A DNA stretch of 64,000 nucleotides from positions 744,001-808,000 of the forward strand of contig NZ_CP049859.1 of assembly GCF_011400295.1 (NCBI RefSeq). The letters are read 5' to 3'. Shown here piece after piece: positions 26,935-36,099 of this stretch (positions within the stretch are counted from its first letter, which is position 1; the number at the start of each line of letters is the position of its first letter). The DNA comes from Erysipelothrix sp. HDW6A (GTDB taxonomy: Bacteria; Bacillota_I; Bacilli_A; Erysipelotrichales; Erysipelotrichaceae). A model generated the notes under the pieces. That model was not told the DNA's origin, did no database searches, and worked only from the letters and a program-made list of their open reading frames with translations. A program made the translations under genes and the position numbers.

Positions 26935-28014
26935 ATGAATGAGAACAAGATTAGTTTTTTTGAAAAGTATTTAACTGTTTGGGTTATAATCTGCATGGTA
27001 ATAGGGATATCGTTGAGCAGATTCGCACCCGACTTCTCAAACTTTGTTAGAAGTTTAGAGTATCTTAATACATCAATTCCAATTGCGGTATTGACTTGGG
27101 TAATGATTTTTCCAATGATGATGAAAGTTGATCTAAAAGCAATTAGAAGGGTTGGAAAGAAACCAACTGGAATCCTGATATCGAGTTTAACAAGCTGGGC
27201 AATTAAACCATTTTTAATGTATGGATTAGCCTATTTCTTCTTCGTAGTTATATTTAAGCAATTTATACCAGTAGAATTAGCACAACAGTACATTGCAGGA
27301 GCAGTATTGCTGGGTGCCGCACCATGCACTGCTATGGTATTTGTATGGAGCAACCTAACAGACGGAGATCCTGCGCAGACCTTGATGCAAGTATCACTAA
27401 ATGACATTTTTATTATATTATTATTTGTACCAATTGTGTCATTCCTATTAGGGGCAACAAATATCTTTGTACCATGGGAAACACTCATAGTTTCTATCGG
27501 GTTGTTTGTGGTTGTTCCACTAATAGCAGGTACTGCTACACGAAAGTATGTAATAAAAAATAAGGGACAAGATTTTTTTGATAATGAATTTGTAAGTAAA
27601 TTTGATGGAATTACGACCATTGGTCTTCTACTTACTTTGGTCATTATATTCACATATCAAGGGAATATTATCTTAGACAATCCGTTTCATGTTCTACTTA
27701 TTGCGGTTCCATTGATTCTTCAAAATGTTATTACTGCTAACTTTGCATATTTTGCATGTAAAGTTGCTAAACAACCTCATAATGTAGCGGCGCCTGCTGC
27801 ACTGATAGGTGCTTCAGACTTCTTTGAATTGTCTGTTGCAGTTGCAATTGCGCTTTTTGGAGCTCAGTCGCCAGTTGTTCTGGTTACTACTGTAGGTGTT
27901 CTGACTGAAGTCCCAGTTATGCTTATGTTAGTGTCCTTTATAAATAAAACTAAGGGCTGGTATAATTCTGATAAGAAAATTAAGCCTATATCAATGACAA
28001 AGGGGAAATCATAA
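26935..28014 (+). CDS. acr3: Arsenite efflux permease, ACR3 family
   Basis: A 359-residue membrane protein with about ten hydrophobic segments. It belongs to the ACR3 (bile acid/arsenite) family, which exports As(III) using the proton gradient. The essential Cys of the fourth membrane segment is present at position 131 in GAAPCTAMVFVWSNL, and the family's GASDFFELSVAVAIALFG and LTEVPVML segments are intact. It follows arsR by 28 bases with an AGAGGATAAC ribosome site. Its stop shares bases with the arsC start (TAATG), so the two are translationally coupled. Confidence 0.93.
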   Translation: MNENKISFFEKYLTVWVIICMVIGISLSRFAPDFSNFVRSLEYLNTSIPIAVLTWVMIFPMMMKVDLKAIRRVGKKPTGILISSLTSWAIKPFLMYGLAYFFFVVIFKQFIPVELAQQYIAGAVLLGAAPCTAMVFVWSNLTDGDPAQTLMQVSLNDIFIILLFVPIVSFLLGATNIFVPWETLIVSIGLFVVVPLIAGTATRKYVIKNKGQDFFDNEFVSKFDGITTIGLLLTLVIIFTYQGNIILDNPFHVLLIAVPLILQNVITANFAYFACKVAKQPHNVAAPAALIGASDFFELSVAVAIALFGAQSPVVLVTTVGVLTEVPVMLMLVSFINKTKGWYNSDKKIKPISMTKGKS

Positions 28015-28424
28015 TGAAACCAAAGGTAGCATTTGTTTGTGTGCATAATTCCTGTCGAAGTCAAATGGCTGAAGCAATTGCTAAAGTTGTTGCTTCTGAT
28101 GTCTTTGAATCGTATTCTGCTGGAACAGAAACAAAACCTGAAATCAATCAAACAGCGGTGAAAATTATTGAAGAACAGTATAACGTTGATATGAACAAAA
28201 CACAACGATCAAAACTATTGGAGGATATACCACAAGTTGAGATTGTGGTAACTATGGGATGCAATGTTGAGTGTCCATATTTACCAAATAAACATCGTGA
28301 AGACTGGGGGCTTGATGATCCATTAGGTAGCCCTGAAGAAGAATTTATTAAAACAATGAACTTAATTGAAGAGAAGGTATATGACTTAGCTGAGCGAATT
28401 AAGTCTGGTGTAATCGCTCTTTAG
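28014..28424 (+). CDS. arsC: Arsenate reductase, low-molecular-weight phosphatase type
   Basis: A 136-residue enzyme reducing As(V) to As(III), which ACR3 then exports. The active-site P-loop C-x5-R is at 9-15 (VCVHNSCRSQM). Further Cys residues at 83 and 87 (MGCNVECPYLP) could form the redox relay known in thioredoxin-coupled ArsC enzymes. The general-acid Asp region is WGLDDPLGS (about 108-116). Length and motifs are complete. With a glutathione-making gene in the same operon, the electron donor (thioredoxin, mycothiol-like or glutathione/glutaredoxin) cannot be decided from sequence alone. Confidence 0.93.
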   Translation: MKPKVAFVCVHNSCRSQMAEAIAKVVASDVFESYSAGTETKPEINQTAVKIIEEQYNVDMNKTQRSKLLEDIPQVEIVVTMGCNVECPYLPNKHREDWGLDDPLGSPEEEFIKTMNLIEEKVYDLAERIKSGVIAL

Positions 28425-28447
28425 AAAACTTAAGGAGTATTATTACT

Positions 28448-29785
28448 ATGACTAAACAAATTGACATGTTAAACGGAGATATTAAGATAACTCTGATAAA
28501 AATATCTTTACCTATTATTTTGACAAATTTGATTCAGACCGCTTTAGGAATGTTTGATATGATTTGGGTCGGAAGACTTGGCAGTAATGCAGTAAGTGCA
28601 ATTGGAACAGCCAGTTTCTATGTGAATCTAGCAACAGCAGTATCAACTATTATTACAGTTGGTGCTGCAGTTCTTGTTGCCCAAGCTCTTGGTTCAGAAG
28701 ATAAGAAGGAAGCAAGGCTAATAACCAAAAACGCACTATTCCTATCAGTGTTGATCTCAGTGCTGTTTAGCGTAGTTGTATCAATGAATTCTAAGCAGTT
28801 GCTATCTTTCTTTGGAATTAAAGAGTTCATCATTCTTAGGAAGGCTAACGATTATTTGCAAGTCTCATTGATTGGAGTACCATTTCTGTTCTTGGTTTCA
28901 ACATATACATCAGTTTTCACAAGTTATGGTAATACTAAGGAAACTTTCAGAGCAAATTCAATTGGCTTGGTTATAAATCTTGTTCTTGATCCAATTTTCA
29001 TATTTGGCTTCTCCATATTTCCGGCTTTAGGGGTAAGTGGGGCAGCGTGGACAAATAATATAGCGCGTATTATCACTTTAGTTCTGCTTGTTCTGAATTC
29101 TAACTCAGAGATTAAGAGTAGCTTCAGGGAACGGATGAAAATTGATAAAGTATTGAGAATATTCAAACTCAGTTTTCCCGTCACAGCCCAGCGGATATTG
29201 TTTATATTTATTTCTATGATTATGACACGTATTATCGTTAGATTTGGTTCTGAAGCTATTGCAGTACAGAAAATCGGTGTGCAAATTGAATCGATTAGTT
29301 ATGTTACTGTCGGTGGATTGCAAGGTGCGGTCGCTGCATTTGTTGGGCAAAATTATGGTGCGAAGAATATTGATAGAATTGATAAAGGATATGGCATCTC
29401 TTTGAGATTAGTGTTTTTCTTTGGAATTCTCATCTCTTCTGTATTTATAGTTTTTCCAAAACAAATATTCGGTATTTTTATATCTGAACCAAACGTGATA
29501 AATAGTGGTGTCGAATATATGCGGGTGATTGGATATTCTCAACTATTTATGTGTATTGAGTTGTTGACTGTTGGGGCATTTAACGGAATAGGCAAAACTT
29601 ACGCACCACCAATTATTTCGATTATATTCACACTTGGCAGAATTCCACTTGCATTATTGCTATCAGAATATTTAGGGCTCAGTGGGGTATGGTGGAGTAT
29701 CAGTATTTCTAGCATGTTAAAAGGTATTGGATTGTATATTTGGTTTAAGATGACGATGCGTAAGGAGAAACTGCAAAATGAATAA
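28448..29785 (+). CDS. MATE-family efflux transporter
   Basis: A 445-residue membrane protein with twelve predicted hydrophobic segments in two related halves: IVLTNLIQTALGMFDMIWVGRLG at the start of the first and LSFPVTAQRILFIFISMIMTRI at the start of the second, the usual MatE repeat. Such proteins exchange Na+ or H+ for organic substrates and drugs. It lies 23 bases after arsC with TTAAGGAG as ribosome site and overlaps gshF by 8 bases, so it is part of the ars operon. A MATE protein here may export an arsenical or an arsenic-thiol conjugate; that substrate is my inference, not known for this protein. Confidence 0.88.
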   Translation: MTKQIDMLNGDIKITLIKISLPIILTNLIQTALGMFDMIWVGRLGSNAVSAIGTASFYVNLATAVSTIITVGAAVLVAQALGSEDKKEARLITKNALFLSVLISVLFSVVVSMNSKQLLSFFGIKEFIILRKANDYLQVSLIGVPFLFLVSTYTSVFTSYGNTKETFRANSIGLVINLVLDPIFIFGFSIFPALGVSGAAWTNNIARIITLVLLVLNSNSEIKSSFRERMKIDKVLRIFKLSFPVTAQRILFIFISMIMTRIIVRFGSEAIAVQKIGVQIESISYVTVGGLQGAVAAFVGQNYGAKNIDRIDKGYGISLRLVFFFGILISSVFIVFPKQIFGIFISEPNVINSGVEYMRVIGYSQLFMCIELLTVGAFNGIGKTYAPPIISIIFTLGRIPLALLLSEYLGLSGVWWSISISSMLKGIGLYIWFKMTMRKEKLQNE

Positions 29786-32039
29786 TAGAGATTTAATGCT
29801 TAAAGGGAAATTTGGACTTGAGAAAGAGAATTTGCGCGTCGATTCAAATGGTCGTCTCTCTGGGACGAAACACCCAAGTGAGTTCGGTGAATCAAATATT
29901 TACATTACTCGAGATTTTTCAGAGTCACAAATTGAGATGGTCACGCCTCCATGTGATTCAATTGAGGAAGCATACGATTTTCTTACAAATATACAAAGTG
30001 TAGTGGAGCAAACACTCACAGATGAATATCTGTGGCCACAGAGCAATCCACCAATCCTTCCTGACGATGAAATGATAAGTATTGCTGATTATGATGATGA
30101 GAATAAGAAAGAGTATCGATCCTATTTAAATAAGAAGTATGGAAGTAAGCGATCAGTTATTTCAGGTATTCACTTAAATATGTCATTCGATGAAGAATAC
30201 ATTGAAAAACTATATCGAGAGACTAACACTAAAATTGAATATAACGTTTTCAAAAATGCACTGTACTTGAAAATCGCAAAACATTTTCTTTTTAACCGTT
30301 GGCTGATGATCTATCTCCTGGCAGCAGGTCCAGTCTTTCATAGCAGTTACATAAAACAGTGCGTTGATATTAGCGAAAGAACTGAGGATGGTGACTGTTC
30401 TTATTCAGGTTTACGAACACTTCGGAACAGTGTATGTGGGTATAGAAATGAAGAACACTTTACTCTAGATTTTAGTACAAAGGATTTGTATGAACAAAGT
30501 GTAATGGATCTGATTGTCAACAAGGAAATCTCTACGGAATCAGAGCTTTACTCTGCAGTTCGTGTAAGAAAAGATTCATCAGGAGATTACGAGTATTTAG
30601 AGTTGCGTTTTATTGATATAAACCCTCTCTATGCGAATGGTGTGAGCATTAATGATTTAAAGTTACTACATCTATTTATGGTATATTTCGCAAGCATGAA
30701 AGATTTTGATTTTACATCAGATCTTCAAACAATTGCTTCAATCAATCAAGACAGTATTAGTAGAATTTTTGATACTGACAAAATAGTCGGTTCAAATAAA
30801 GAACCAATTGAGTTCATTGAAGAGGGTGAGAAACTGCTGAATGATATGCAAATCTATTTCAACAATAAGATTTCCAGTGAGTATGATCACAAAGTGATTA
30901 TTGAAGAAGCAAAAATGCGTTTAGTTGACCAAAGTAAATCATATTCGACAATTATTAAAGATGCTATTTCTAGTACCAACTATATTGACTACCATATGAA
31001 TATCGCCAAAATTTTGAAAGACAAAGTGTTTGCTAACCCAACTCATATGAAAGGGCTCGAAGGAATGGAACTATCAACGACAATTTTGATTCAATCCGCA
31101 ATCAAGAGAGGTTTGGAATTTGAAGTTATTGATAGAGCTGAGAATTTTCTGAGAATAAGAGATATCAAAACAAATAAAACTGAATACATTAAGGAAGCTA
31201 CTAAAACGAGTTTGGATAATTACAGTAGTGTGCTTATGATGGAGAACAAAAAGGTTACTAAAATGGTCTTGGATGAGAACGCCATTAAGACACCTCAAGG
31301 ATATTCAGTTTCCAATATCGGACATGCAGTTGATCTATTAGATAGTGGGAAGTTACCTGAGAGAATTGTAATTAAGCCTAATAATACGAATTTCGGAATT
31401 GGAATAACAATCTTTGAAAATATGTATACAAGAGAAGATCTTATCAAAGCAATTGAATTAGCACTCAAAGAAGATGAGACGGTCCTTTTGGAAGAATTCA
31501 TTCCAGGAAAAGAATACCGATTCTTAATTATTGATGGAATCGTGCAGGGAATTTTGTTCAGAAGAGCAGCAAGTGTATTGGGGGATGGAATAAACACAAT
31601 TAGTAAACTGGTAGAAATTAAGAATCAAAATCCATTACGTGGGCATGGATACACGAAACCTTTAGAACAAATTAAAATTGACAACACTGTTGTTAGCTAT
31701 TTGTCTGAATCAGAATTGATGCCATCTAGTATACCTGATAAGGACCAACGAGTTTACCTCAGAAAGAACTCTAATATAAGTACAGGAGGAGATAGTATTG
31801 ATGTGACAGAACTGATTCATCCATCATACATTGAAGTTGCTGAAAAAGCAGCAAGAGCAATGAATGTGAGCATTACAGGAGTAGATATGATTATATTTGA
31901 TTATGCTCAAACTGCTAATATGTGCAATTACGCGATTATTGAGATGAATTTTAATCCCGCAATTCATATACATTGCTTCCCATACAAAGGAACGCAGCGA
32001 AAAATAGGGGATACTGTATTAGATGCAATTTTCGGATGA
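29778..32039 (+). CDS. gshF: Bifunctional glutathione synthase GshF (GshAB)
   Basis: A 753-residue fusion that makes glutathione from Glu, Cys and Gly in two ATP-driven steps. Residues 1-~450 are the gamma-glutamylcysteine ligase part (GKFGLEKENLRVDSNGRLS; IEMVTPPCDSIEEAYDF; LGLRTLRNS-like SGLRTLRNSVCGYRN). About 480-753 is an ATP-grasp domain (RIVIKPNNTNFGIGI; LLEEFIPGKEYRFL; TGVDMIIFDYA; IIEMNFNPAIHIH). Length is normal for GshF. It overlaps the MATE gene by 8 bases and is followed by a strong terminator, making it the last gene of the ars operon. Glutathione could protect against arsenic or be a carrier for it. Confidence 0.93.
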   Translation: MNNRDLMLKGKFGLEKENLRVDSNGRLSGTKHPSEFGESNIYITRDFSESQIEMVTPPCDSIEEAYDFLTNIQSVVEQTLTDEYLWPQSNPPILPDDEMISIADYDDENKKEYRSYLNKKYGSKRSVISGIHLNMSFDEEYIEKLYRETNTKIEYNVFKNALYLKIAKHFLFNRWLMIYLLAAGPVFHSSYIKQCVDISERTEDGDCSYSGLRTLRNSVCGYRNEEHFTLDFSTKDLYEQSVMDLIVNKEISTESELYSAVRVRKDSSGDYEYLELRFIDINPLYANGVSINDLKLLHLFMVYFASMKDFDFTSDLQTIASINQDSISRIFDTDKIVGSNKEPIEFIEEGEKLLNDMQIYFNNKISSEYDHKVIIEEAKMRLVDQSKSYSTIIKDAISSTNYIDYHMNIAKILKDKVFANPTHMKGLEGMELSTTILIQSAIKRGLEFEVIDRAENFLRIRDIKTNKTEYIKEATKTSLDNYSSVLMMENKKVTKMVLDENAIKTPQGYSVSNIGHAVDLLDSGKLPERIVIKPNNTNFGIGITIFENMYTREDLIKAIELALKEDETVLLEEFIPGKEYRFLIIDGIVQGILFRRAASVLGDGINTISKLVEIKNQNPLRGHGYTKPLEQIKIDNTVVSYLSESELMPSSIPDKDQRVYLRKNSNISTGGDSIDVTELIHPSYIEVAEKAARAMNVSITGVDMIIFDYAQTANMCNYAIIEMNFNPAIHIHCFPYKGTQRKIGDTVLDAIFG

Positions 32040-32057
32040 AAATATAGTGAAATAAGC

Positions 32058-32088
32058 GAGACTTCAGATAATAAGAAGTCTCTTTTCT
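32058..32088 (+). terminator. ars operon terminator
   Basis: Stem GAGACTTC/GAAGTCTC (32058-32065 with 32075-32082) followed by TTTT, 19 bases past the gshF stop. Confidence 0.85.
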
Positions 32089-32250
32089 AATGGAATTACT
32101 GATAAATAGATGGTCAATTAGAAAAGTAACGGTTAGTGTCAAGTAAGTGTGGAATCAATTACTACGTAAAAAGAAAAGAACATCAGACCTGATGTGGACC
32201 CCGTCAAGTAGACAGATTAAATAAATAAAATGTGTAGTGAACTTTTCAGT

Positions 32251-33168
32251 TTATATATAATTGGTGAGTTCACTTTTATTATGCTGTTTCGATTTGATTG
32301 ATTCCCAGTATTTTTCAATTGATCGATTAATCGGAACTGGATATCGTTGCGGTGATTTATTATCTAAACCCTTTTTACGTACCTGAGAAGGTGCTTGATT
32401 GTTAAATCGTTTTTGAAGTAGTTCGTTATTGTAGAACGTAATATACTTATTTATTCCTTGAATCAGCTCATCTTCAGTTCTGTAGTCGTTTAAATAGTAT
32501 TCTTCGGTTTTAATTTGTCCCCAAAAGTTCTCGATGGGTCCGTTATCAATGCAACACCCAACTCTTGACATACTTTGCGTACATCCTTGATACACTAGTA
32601 GCTTTTTAAAAATATGACTTGTATATTGAAAGCCTCTATCACTGTGGACTAACGGTGATACTCCAGGGTATTTATTAAATGCTGCTTTAAATGTATCTAA
32701 GACAAGTATATTGTCGTTCTTAGTGCTTATTTGATAAGATACGACACTTAAGTCATAAAGATCAACGATTGCACTTAAATATAATTTTTGTGTTGAACTC
32801 TTGATTTTAAATTCCGTGACATCTGTAACCCATTTTTGATTTGGTTTGTCTGCATTAAAGTTTCGACTCAATTTATTTTTTGATAGTACTTCTGGAGTTG
32901 AATATCGATATGTAGATCGTTTTGAACGAATAACTGCTTTTAAACCCATCACATTCATCAGGCGCTTGATTAGTTTTGGGTTTACGTGATAATCATCATA
33001 GGTGTTAATCCACATTGTCATTCTTCGATAACCAAGTATTCCCTTATATTTTAAGTGATACTTTTCAATGAGTTCGATTAGGTCTTTGTTCTCAAGTTCA
33101 TGCTCACTTTCCTCATGTTTCATCCACTTGTAGTAGCTACTGCGTGCAATACCTAAGAGTAAACACAT
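32251..33168 (-). CDS. IS3 OrfB, DDE transposase domain
   Basis: 305 residues from the first internal ATG. The frame is open further upstream to the frameshift site at 33273 (VERNRKERILSRFKQETKYL…), so the working product is an OrfAB fusion of roughly 565 residues. HTH_21 region is GILGYRRMTMWIN. The rve core has Asp in WVTDVTEFKI, Asp in LVHSDRGFQYTS and Glu in DNGPIENFWGQIK, with the C-terminal YNNELLQKRFNNQAPSQVR typical of the family. All catalytic residues are present and no stop interrupts it: the best candidate for an active IS in the window. Confidence 0.92.
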   Translation of the reverse strand: MCLLLGIARSSYYKWMKHEESEHELENKDLIELIEKYHLKYKGILGYRRMTMWINTYDDYHVNPKLIKRLMNVMGLKAVIRSKRSTYRYSTPEVLSKNKLSRNFNADKPNQKWVTDVTEFKIKSSTQKLYLSAIVDLYDLSVVSYQISTKNDNILVLDTFKAAFNKYPGVSPLVHSDRGFQYTSHIFKKLLVYQGCTQSMSRVGCCIDNGPIENFWGQIKTEEYYLNDYRTEDELIQGINKYITFYNNELLQKRFNNQAPSQVRKKGLDNKSPQRYPVPINRSIEKYWESIKSKQHNKSELTNYI

Positions 33169-33212
33169 TTGACTAATACTCCAACCGAATTCCTCATGAC
33201 ATTCAAAAACTG

Positions 33213-33950
33213 CTAGGTATTTTGTTTCTTGCTTGAACCTCGAGAGTATCCTCTCCTTTCGATTTCTTTCAACTTTTTTAAAAGTGTTGCTTCCATTTCC
33301 TTTTCTTGAAGTTTCCTCTTCAACACTTCATTCTCTCTTTGAAGTTTCTCAAGTTCTGTGAGTTCAGATTCTTGTTTTCTTCGACCTCGTCCATCGCCAA
33401 GACCAAGTTCTCCAGAAAGATTATATTTCTTAACCCAGTTATAAACTTGCGCGTAAGATACACCATACTTAGATGCTGCTCCTTTATAATCTCGGTTATT
33501 TTCAAGACAGTATCTAACGATTTCTAGACGCTCTTCTAATAAAGTTTTTCTAGGTTTTGACATGTAGACTTCTCCTTTAGGATCGTAATCATCGATTACT
33601 TCAAGTCTATCATATTTTACTACCCAGTTCCTTAACGTTCCAATCGATCGTATTCCATATTTTAATGCAATCGATCGCATTGATCCTTCGCCACGTAAAA
33701 CTTCTTGAATCGCTACTTCTTTAAATTCTTTTGAATAAGAATTGTTTCTTGTTCTTTTCCGAAAAGCAGACGCTCCATACATCTCGTATTCTCTCATCCA
33801 GCCTCTAATTGTACTATTTTCTACATGATAGCATTTTGAACATTCTGCTACTGACATTTGACCATCTGTGACTTTCTGAACTATCTCTACTATTTTCTCT
33901 ACATTATATTTTCTTTTTCTACCACTTATTGTCAAAAAAAGATCCTCCAT
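33213..33950 (-). CDS. IS3 OrfA with two helix-turn-helix modules
   Basis: A 245-residue DNA-binding subunit. HTH modules occur at about 15-45 (VEKIVEIVQKVTDGQMSVAE…STIRGWM) and again at about 70-112 and 140-172 (AASKYGVSYAQVYNWVKKY). A coiled coil follows (LTELEKLQRENEVLKRKLQEKEMEATLLKKL). Near its end the slippery heptamer A AAA AAG (33273-33279, minus strand) lies in the correct phase for -1 frameshifting into orfB, giving the OrfAB transposase. The long multi-HTH OrfA is typical of the IS150 group. ATG at 33950 follows GGAGG. Confidence 0.92.
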   Translation of the reverse strand: MEDLFLTISGRKRKYNVEKIVEIVQKVTDGQMSVAECSKCYHVENSTIRGWMREYEMYGASAFRKRTRNNSYSKEFKEVAIQEVLRGEGSMRSIALKYGIRSIGTLRNWVVKYDRLEVIDDYDPKGEVYMSKPRKTLLEERLEIVRYCLENNRDYKGAASKYGVSYAQVYNWVKKYNLSGELGLGDGRGRRKQESELTELEKLQRENEVLKRKLQEKEMEATLLKKLKEIERRGYSRGSSKKQNT

Positions 33951-34193
33951 TCAATAGACTCCAAATTATTTATTTGGGGTGTCTACTGAATGGGATCATA
34001 TCAACCGGTGATGTCCTTTTCTTTTTAGTTGCAAACCTCTGTTATCTGACAACTTCAAGTTGGTGGGCAAGATTTTAACAGACAAGTTTTACTAATTTCT
34101 CATCAATCTTATACAAAAATAATCTACATCCTAATGTTAAAAAAGTTTAGTTTTGTTATACTAATTTAAATAGAAGAAGATGAGGGTTGAATC

Positions 34194-35114
34194 ATGACAT
34201 ATTTAGACGAGATTATTAATATTTTTAGAAAAGGACAACATATAGTTAATCTTGAATGCTCACCTGATGACCATGATAGACTAATAAAGTCATTCATTCC
34301 GATTCTTGATATTGACAATTCGGTCATTCTATCGAAAGACGATGAATTGTATGGTTTTATGAGTGTAAAGGAATATCTCGAGTTCTTTTCCAATTTGAAA
34401 GGAACAAATATTGATTTATTCGATGTTGCTGAAGTTGTAAAAATAGAGCGGTTTTTACAAGTGAAAATTTCAAAACTTACACCGTCACTAAAAAAACGTG
34501 TTTTAATCGCACGAGCTCTTATCGTCAAAGCCAAACTGATTATTATTGAGGAGCCACTTTTAAATGTGGATCGTGAGAGTGCGAAAATTATCGTAAGCGC
34601 GCTTGAGCACATTAGTGTACAAGGTACTTTCGTATTATCAACCTCTAATTCCTTTCGCACAGTATCTTTACTACCTGGAAATTCATATCACATTCATGAC
34701 AGTTCATTGATTCCGATTTTCGAATCAATCGACTTTAAAACTTTTAGTAATGAATACGCTTCAGATGAACTACATCCAATTATTGAAATTAAAGCAGAGG
34801 GGAAAATGCTTTTGGTTTCAATTGAAGATATTGTTTTTGCTGAAAGTATTGAATCAGTTTGTCATGTTTATATTAAAAACTCTTATGTTCCGACTAATTT
34901 CACATTAGAGGAATTAGAAGATAAACTTCGAGAATATAATTTCTTTAGATCACATCGTTCTTATCTCGTTAATATCGCACGTGTGAGTGAAATTCAACAG
35001 TGGACTCGTAATAGTTATGTACTCACATTAAATGGAGTCGAAAATGAAAATATTGAAATCCCTCTCAGTAAACGTCGATATAAAGACTTTAAAGACCAGC
35101 TCCATTCAGCATAA
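34194..35114 (+). CDS. LytTR regulator fused to a degenerate ABC ATPase domain
   Basis: A 306-residue protein with two parts. Residues 1-~180 resemble the second half of an ABC ATPase: a signature-like LTPSLKKRVLIARALIVKAK (about 97-116), a Walker-B-like LIIIEEPLLNVD, and a switch-like TFVLSTSN. No Walker A P-loop is present, so ATP hydrolysis is unlikely. Residues ~200-306 are a LytTR DNA-binding domain (LLVSIEDIVFAESIESVCHVY; FFRSHRSYLVNIARVSEI; IPLSKRRYKDFKDQL). It lies 130 bases upstream of a complete ABC ATPase and permease in the same direction, so it probably regulates that transporter and may sense it through the dead ATPase domain. Confidence 0.85.
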   Translation: MTYLDEIINIFRKGQHIVNLECSPDDHDRLIKSFIPILDIDNSVILSKDDELYGFMSVKEYLEFFSNLKGTNIDLFDVAEVVKIERFLQVKISKLTPSLKKRVLIARALIVKAKLIIIEEPLLNVDRESAKIIVSALEHISVQGTFVLSTSNSFRTVSLLPGNSYHIHDSSLIPIFESIDFKTFSNEYASDELHPIIEIKAEGKMLLVSIEDIVFAESIESVCHVYIKNSYVPTNFTLEELEDKLREYNFFRSHRSYLVNIARVSEIQQWTRNSYVLTLNGVENENIEIPLSKRRYKDFKDQLHSA

Positions 35115-35244
35115 ATATTACTCCACTGGGTAATAAATGTGTTCTGTTGGGGGATAATATTAATTCACTCAGGTAAAATCTATCGACTTTGATCTTAATT
35201 CCTCTATAGTTAGTATTACGGCAACAAAAGCCAGGAGGAAACTA

Positions 35245-36099
35245 ATGAAATCTTGTTTAAAACTTAAAGACGTAAGTGTAATGTATAAAGATGTACCTGC
35301 ATTAAATAACATTTCCTTTGATGTAAAAGAGGGAGAAATATTTGGTTTTTTAGGACCTAGTGGTGCAGGTAAAACCACTACGATTAAAGCTCTAACTAAA
35401 CAGTTGAAGACTAATTCAGGAACTATCGAATTATTTGGAAAATCACTAAACGAATATAAGGACTCAGTTTATGACAAACTAGGTATTATGTCAGATTCAA
35501 ATGATATTTATGAAAATTTGAGTGTGTATGATAATCTTAAATTTTTTGCGGAGATTAAGGGCATTGATGAGTGCCTAGTAAATCCATTACTTGAAAAAGT
35601 AAACCTCTTTAGAGATCGAAAAAAAATTGCGAAGAATCTATCGAGAGGTATGCGTCAACGACTAATACTTGCTACCGCAATTATTCACCAACCAAAACTT
35701 CTGTTTCTAGACGAACCTACTGCCGCATTGGATCCGAAAACTACCGCAGATATACACGAATTGTTTATGTCTCTTAACAAAAGTGGTACGACTATTTTCT
35801 TAACAACTCACTCGATGGAAGAGGCAGAAAAGTTGTGTGGTCGAATAGCTTTTTTAGATCAAGGGTCAATTGTTGAAATGGGTTCACAAGAAAGTTTGAA
35901 GTTAAAGTATGCTCATGATGAGATTGTAGTGCAGTTCGAAGATTATAGCAGAGAGTCCTTTAGTAAGGATCATCAGGGACTTCTACTAATTGCCAATAAA
36001 TCAATTCAGAAAAAAGTAATGAGAATTCATTCTAATGAACCAAGTCTTGAAATGATATTCTTAACAGTTACAGGGAGAGATAATTATGAAATTGCGTAA
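35245..36099 (+). CDS. ABC transporter ATP-binding protein
   Basis: A 284-residue ATPase of the NatA/CcmA-like export class. Walker A is GPSGAGKTTTIK (about 38-49), the Q-loop region is LGIMSDSNDIYENLSVYDNL, the signature LSRGMRQRL (about 133-141), Walker B LLFLDEPTAALDP and the H-loop TTHSMEEAEKLC. All catalytic elements are intact, in contrast to the regulator upstream. It overlaps the permease gene by 14 bases, showing tight coupling. AGGAGG precedes the ATG. The substrate is unknown; such LytTR-linked exporters often move peptides or toxic compounds, which here is inference. Confidence 0.92.
   Translation: MKSCLKLKDVSVMYKDVPALNNISFDVKEGEIFGFLGPSGAGKTTTIKALTKQLKTNSGTIELFGKSLNEYKDSVYDKLGIMSDSNDIYENLSVYDNLKFFAEIKGIDECLVNPLLEKVNLFRDRKKIAKNLSRGMRQRLILATAIIHQPKLLFLDEPTAALDPKTTADIHELFMSLNKSGTTIFLTTHSMEEAEKLCGRIAFLDQGSIVEMGSQESLKLKYAHDEIVVQFEDYSRESFSKDHQGLLLIANKSIQKKVMRIHSNEPSLEMIFLTVTGRDNYEIA

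Larger units (their letters stand above)
32194..33998 (-). mobile_element. IS3-family (IS150-like) element, apparently intact
   Basis: The ends are TGGACCCCGTCAAGTAGACA (32194-32213) and, inverted, TGATCCCATTCAGTAGACA (33980-33998), both followed inward by an AAATAAATAA stretch. Both reading frames and the frameshift signal are complete. No clear target duplication was found. Confidence 0.85.
32168..34026. other. Hairpin arms separated by an IS3 insertion
   Basis: AAAAAGAAAAGAACATCA (32168-32185) and TGATGTCCTTTTCTTTTT (34009-34026) are inverted matches at 17 of 18 positions. Without the IS3 element they would form one long stem with a ~20-base loop, probably a bidirectional terminator. Confidence 0.65.

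Noticed and set aside
27231-27653. Minus-strand frames inside acr3, arsC, MATE and gshF
   Set aside because: No ribosome sites or domains, and they lie fully within strong plus-strand genes.
35114-35245. LytTR binding sites before the ABC transporter genes
   Set aside because: I looked for paired 9-bp LytTR repeats and found none I could defend by eye.
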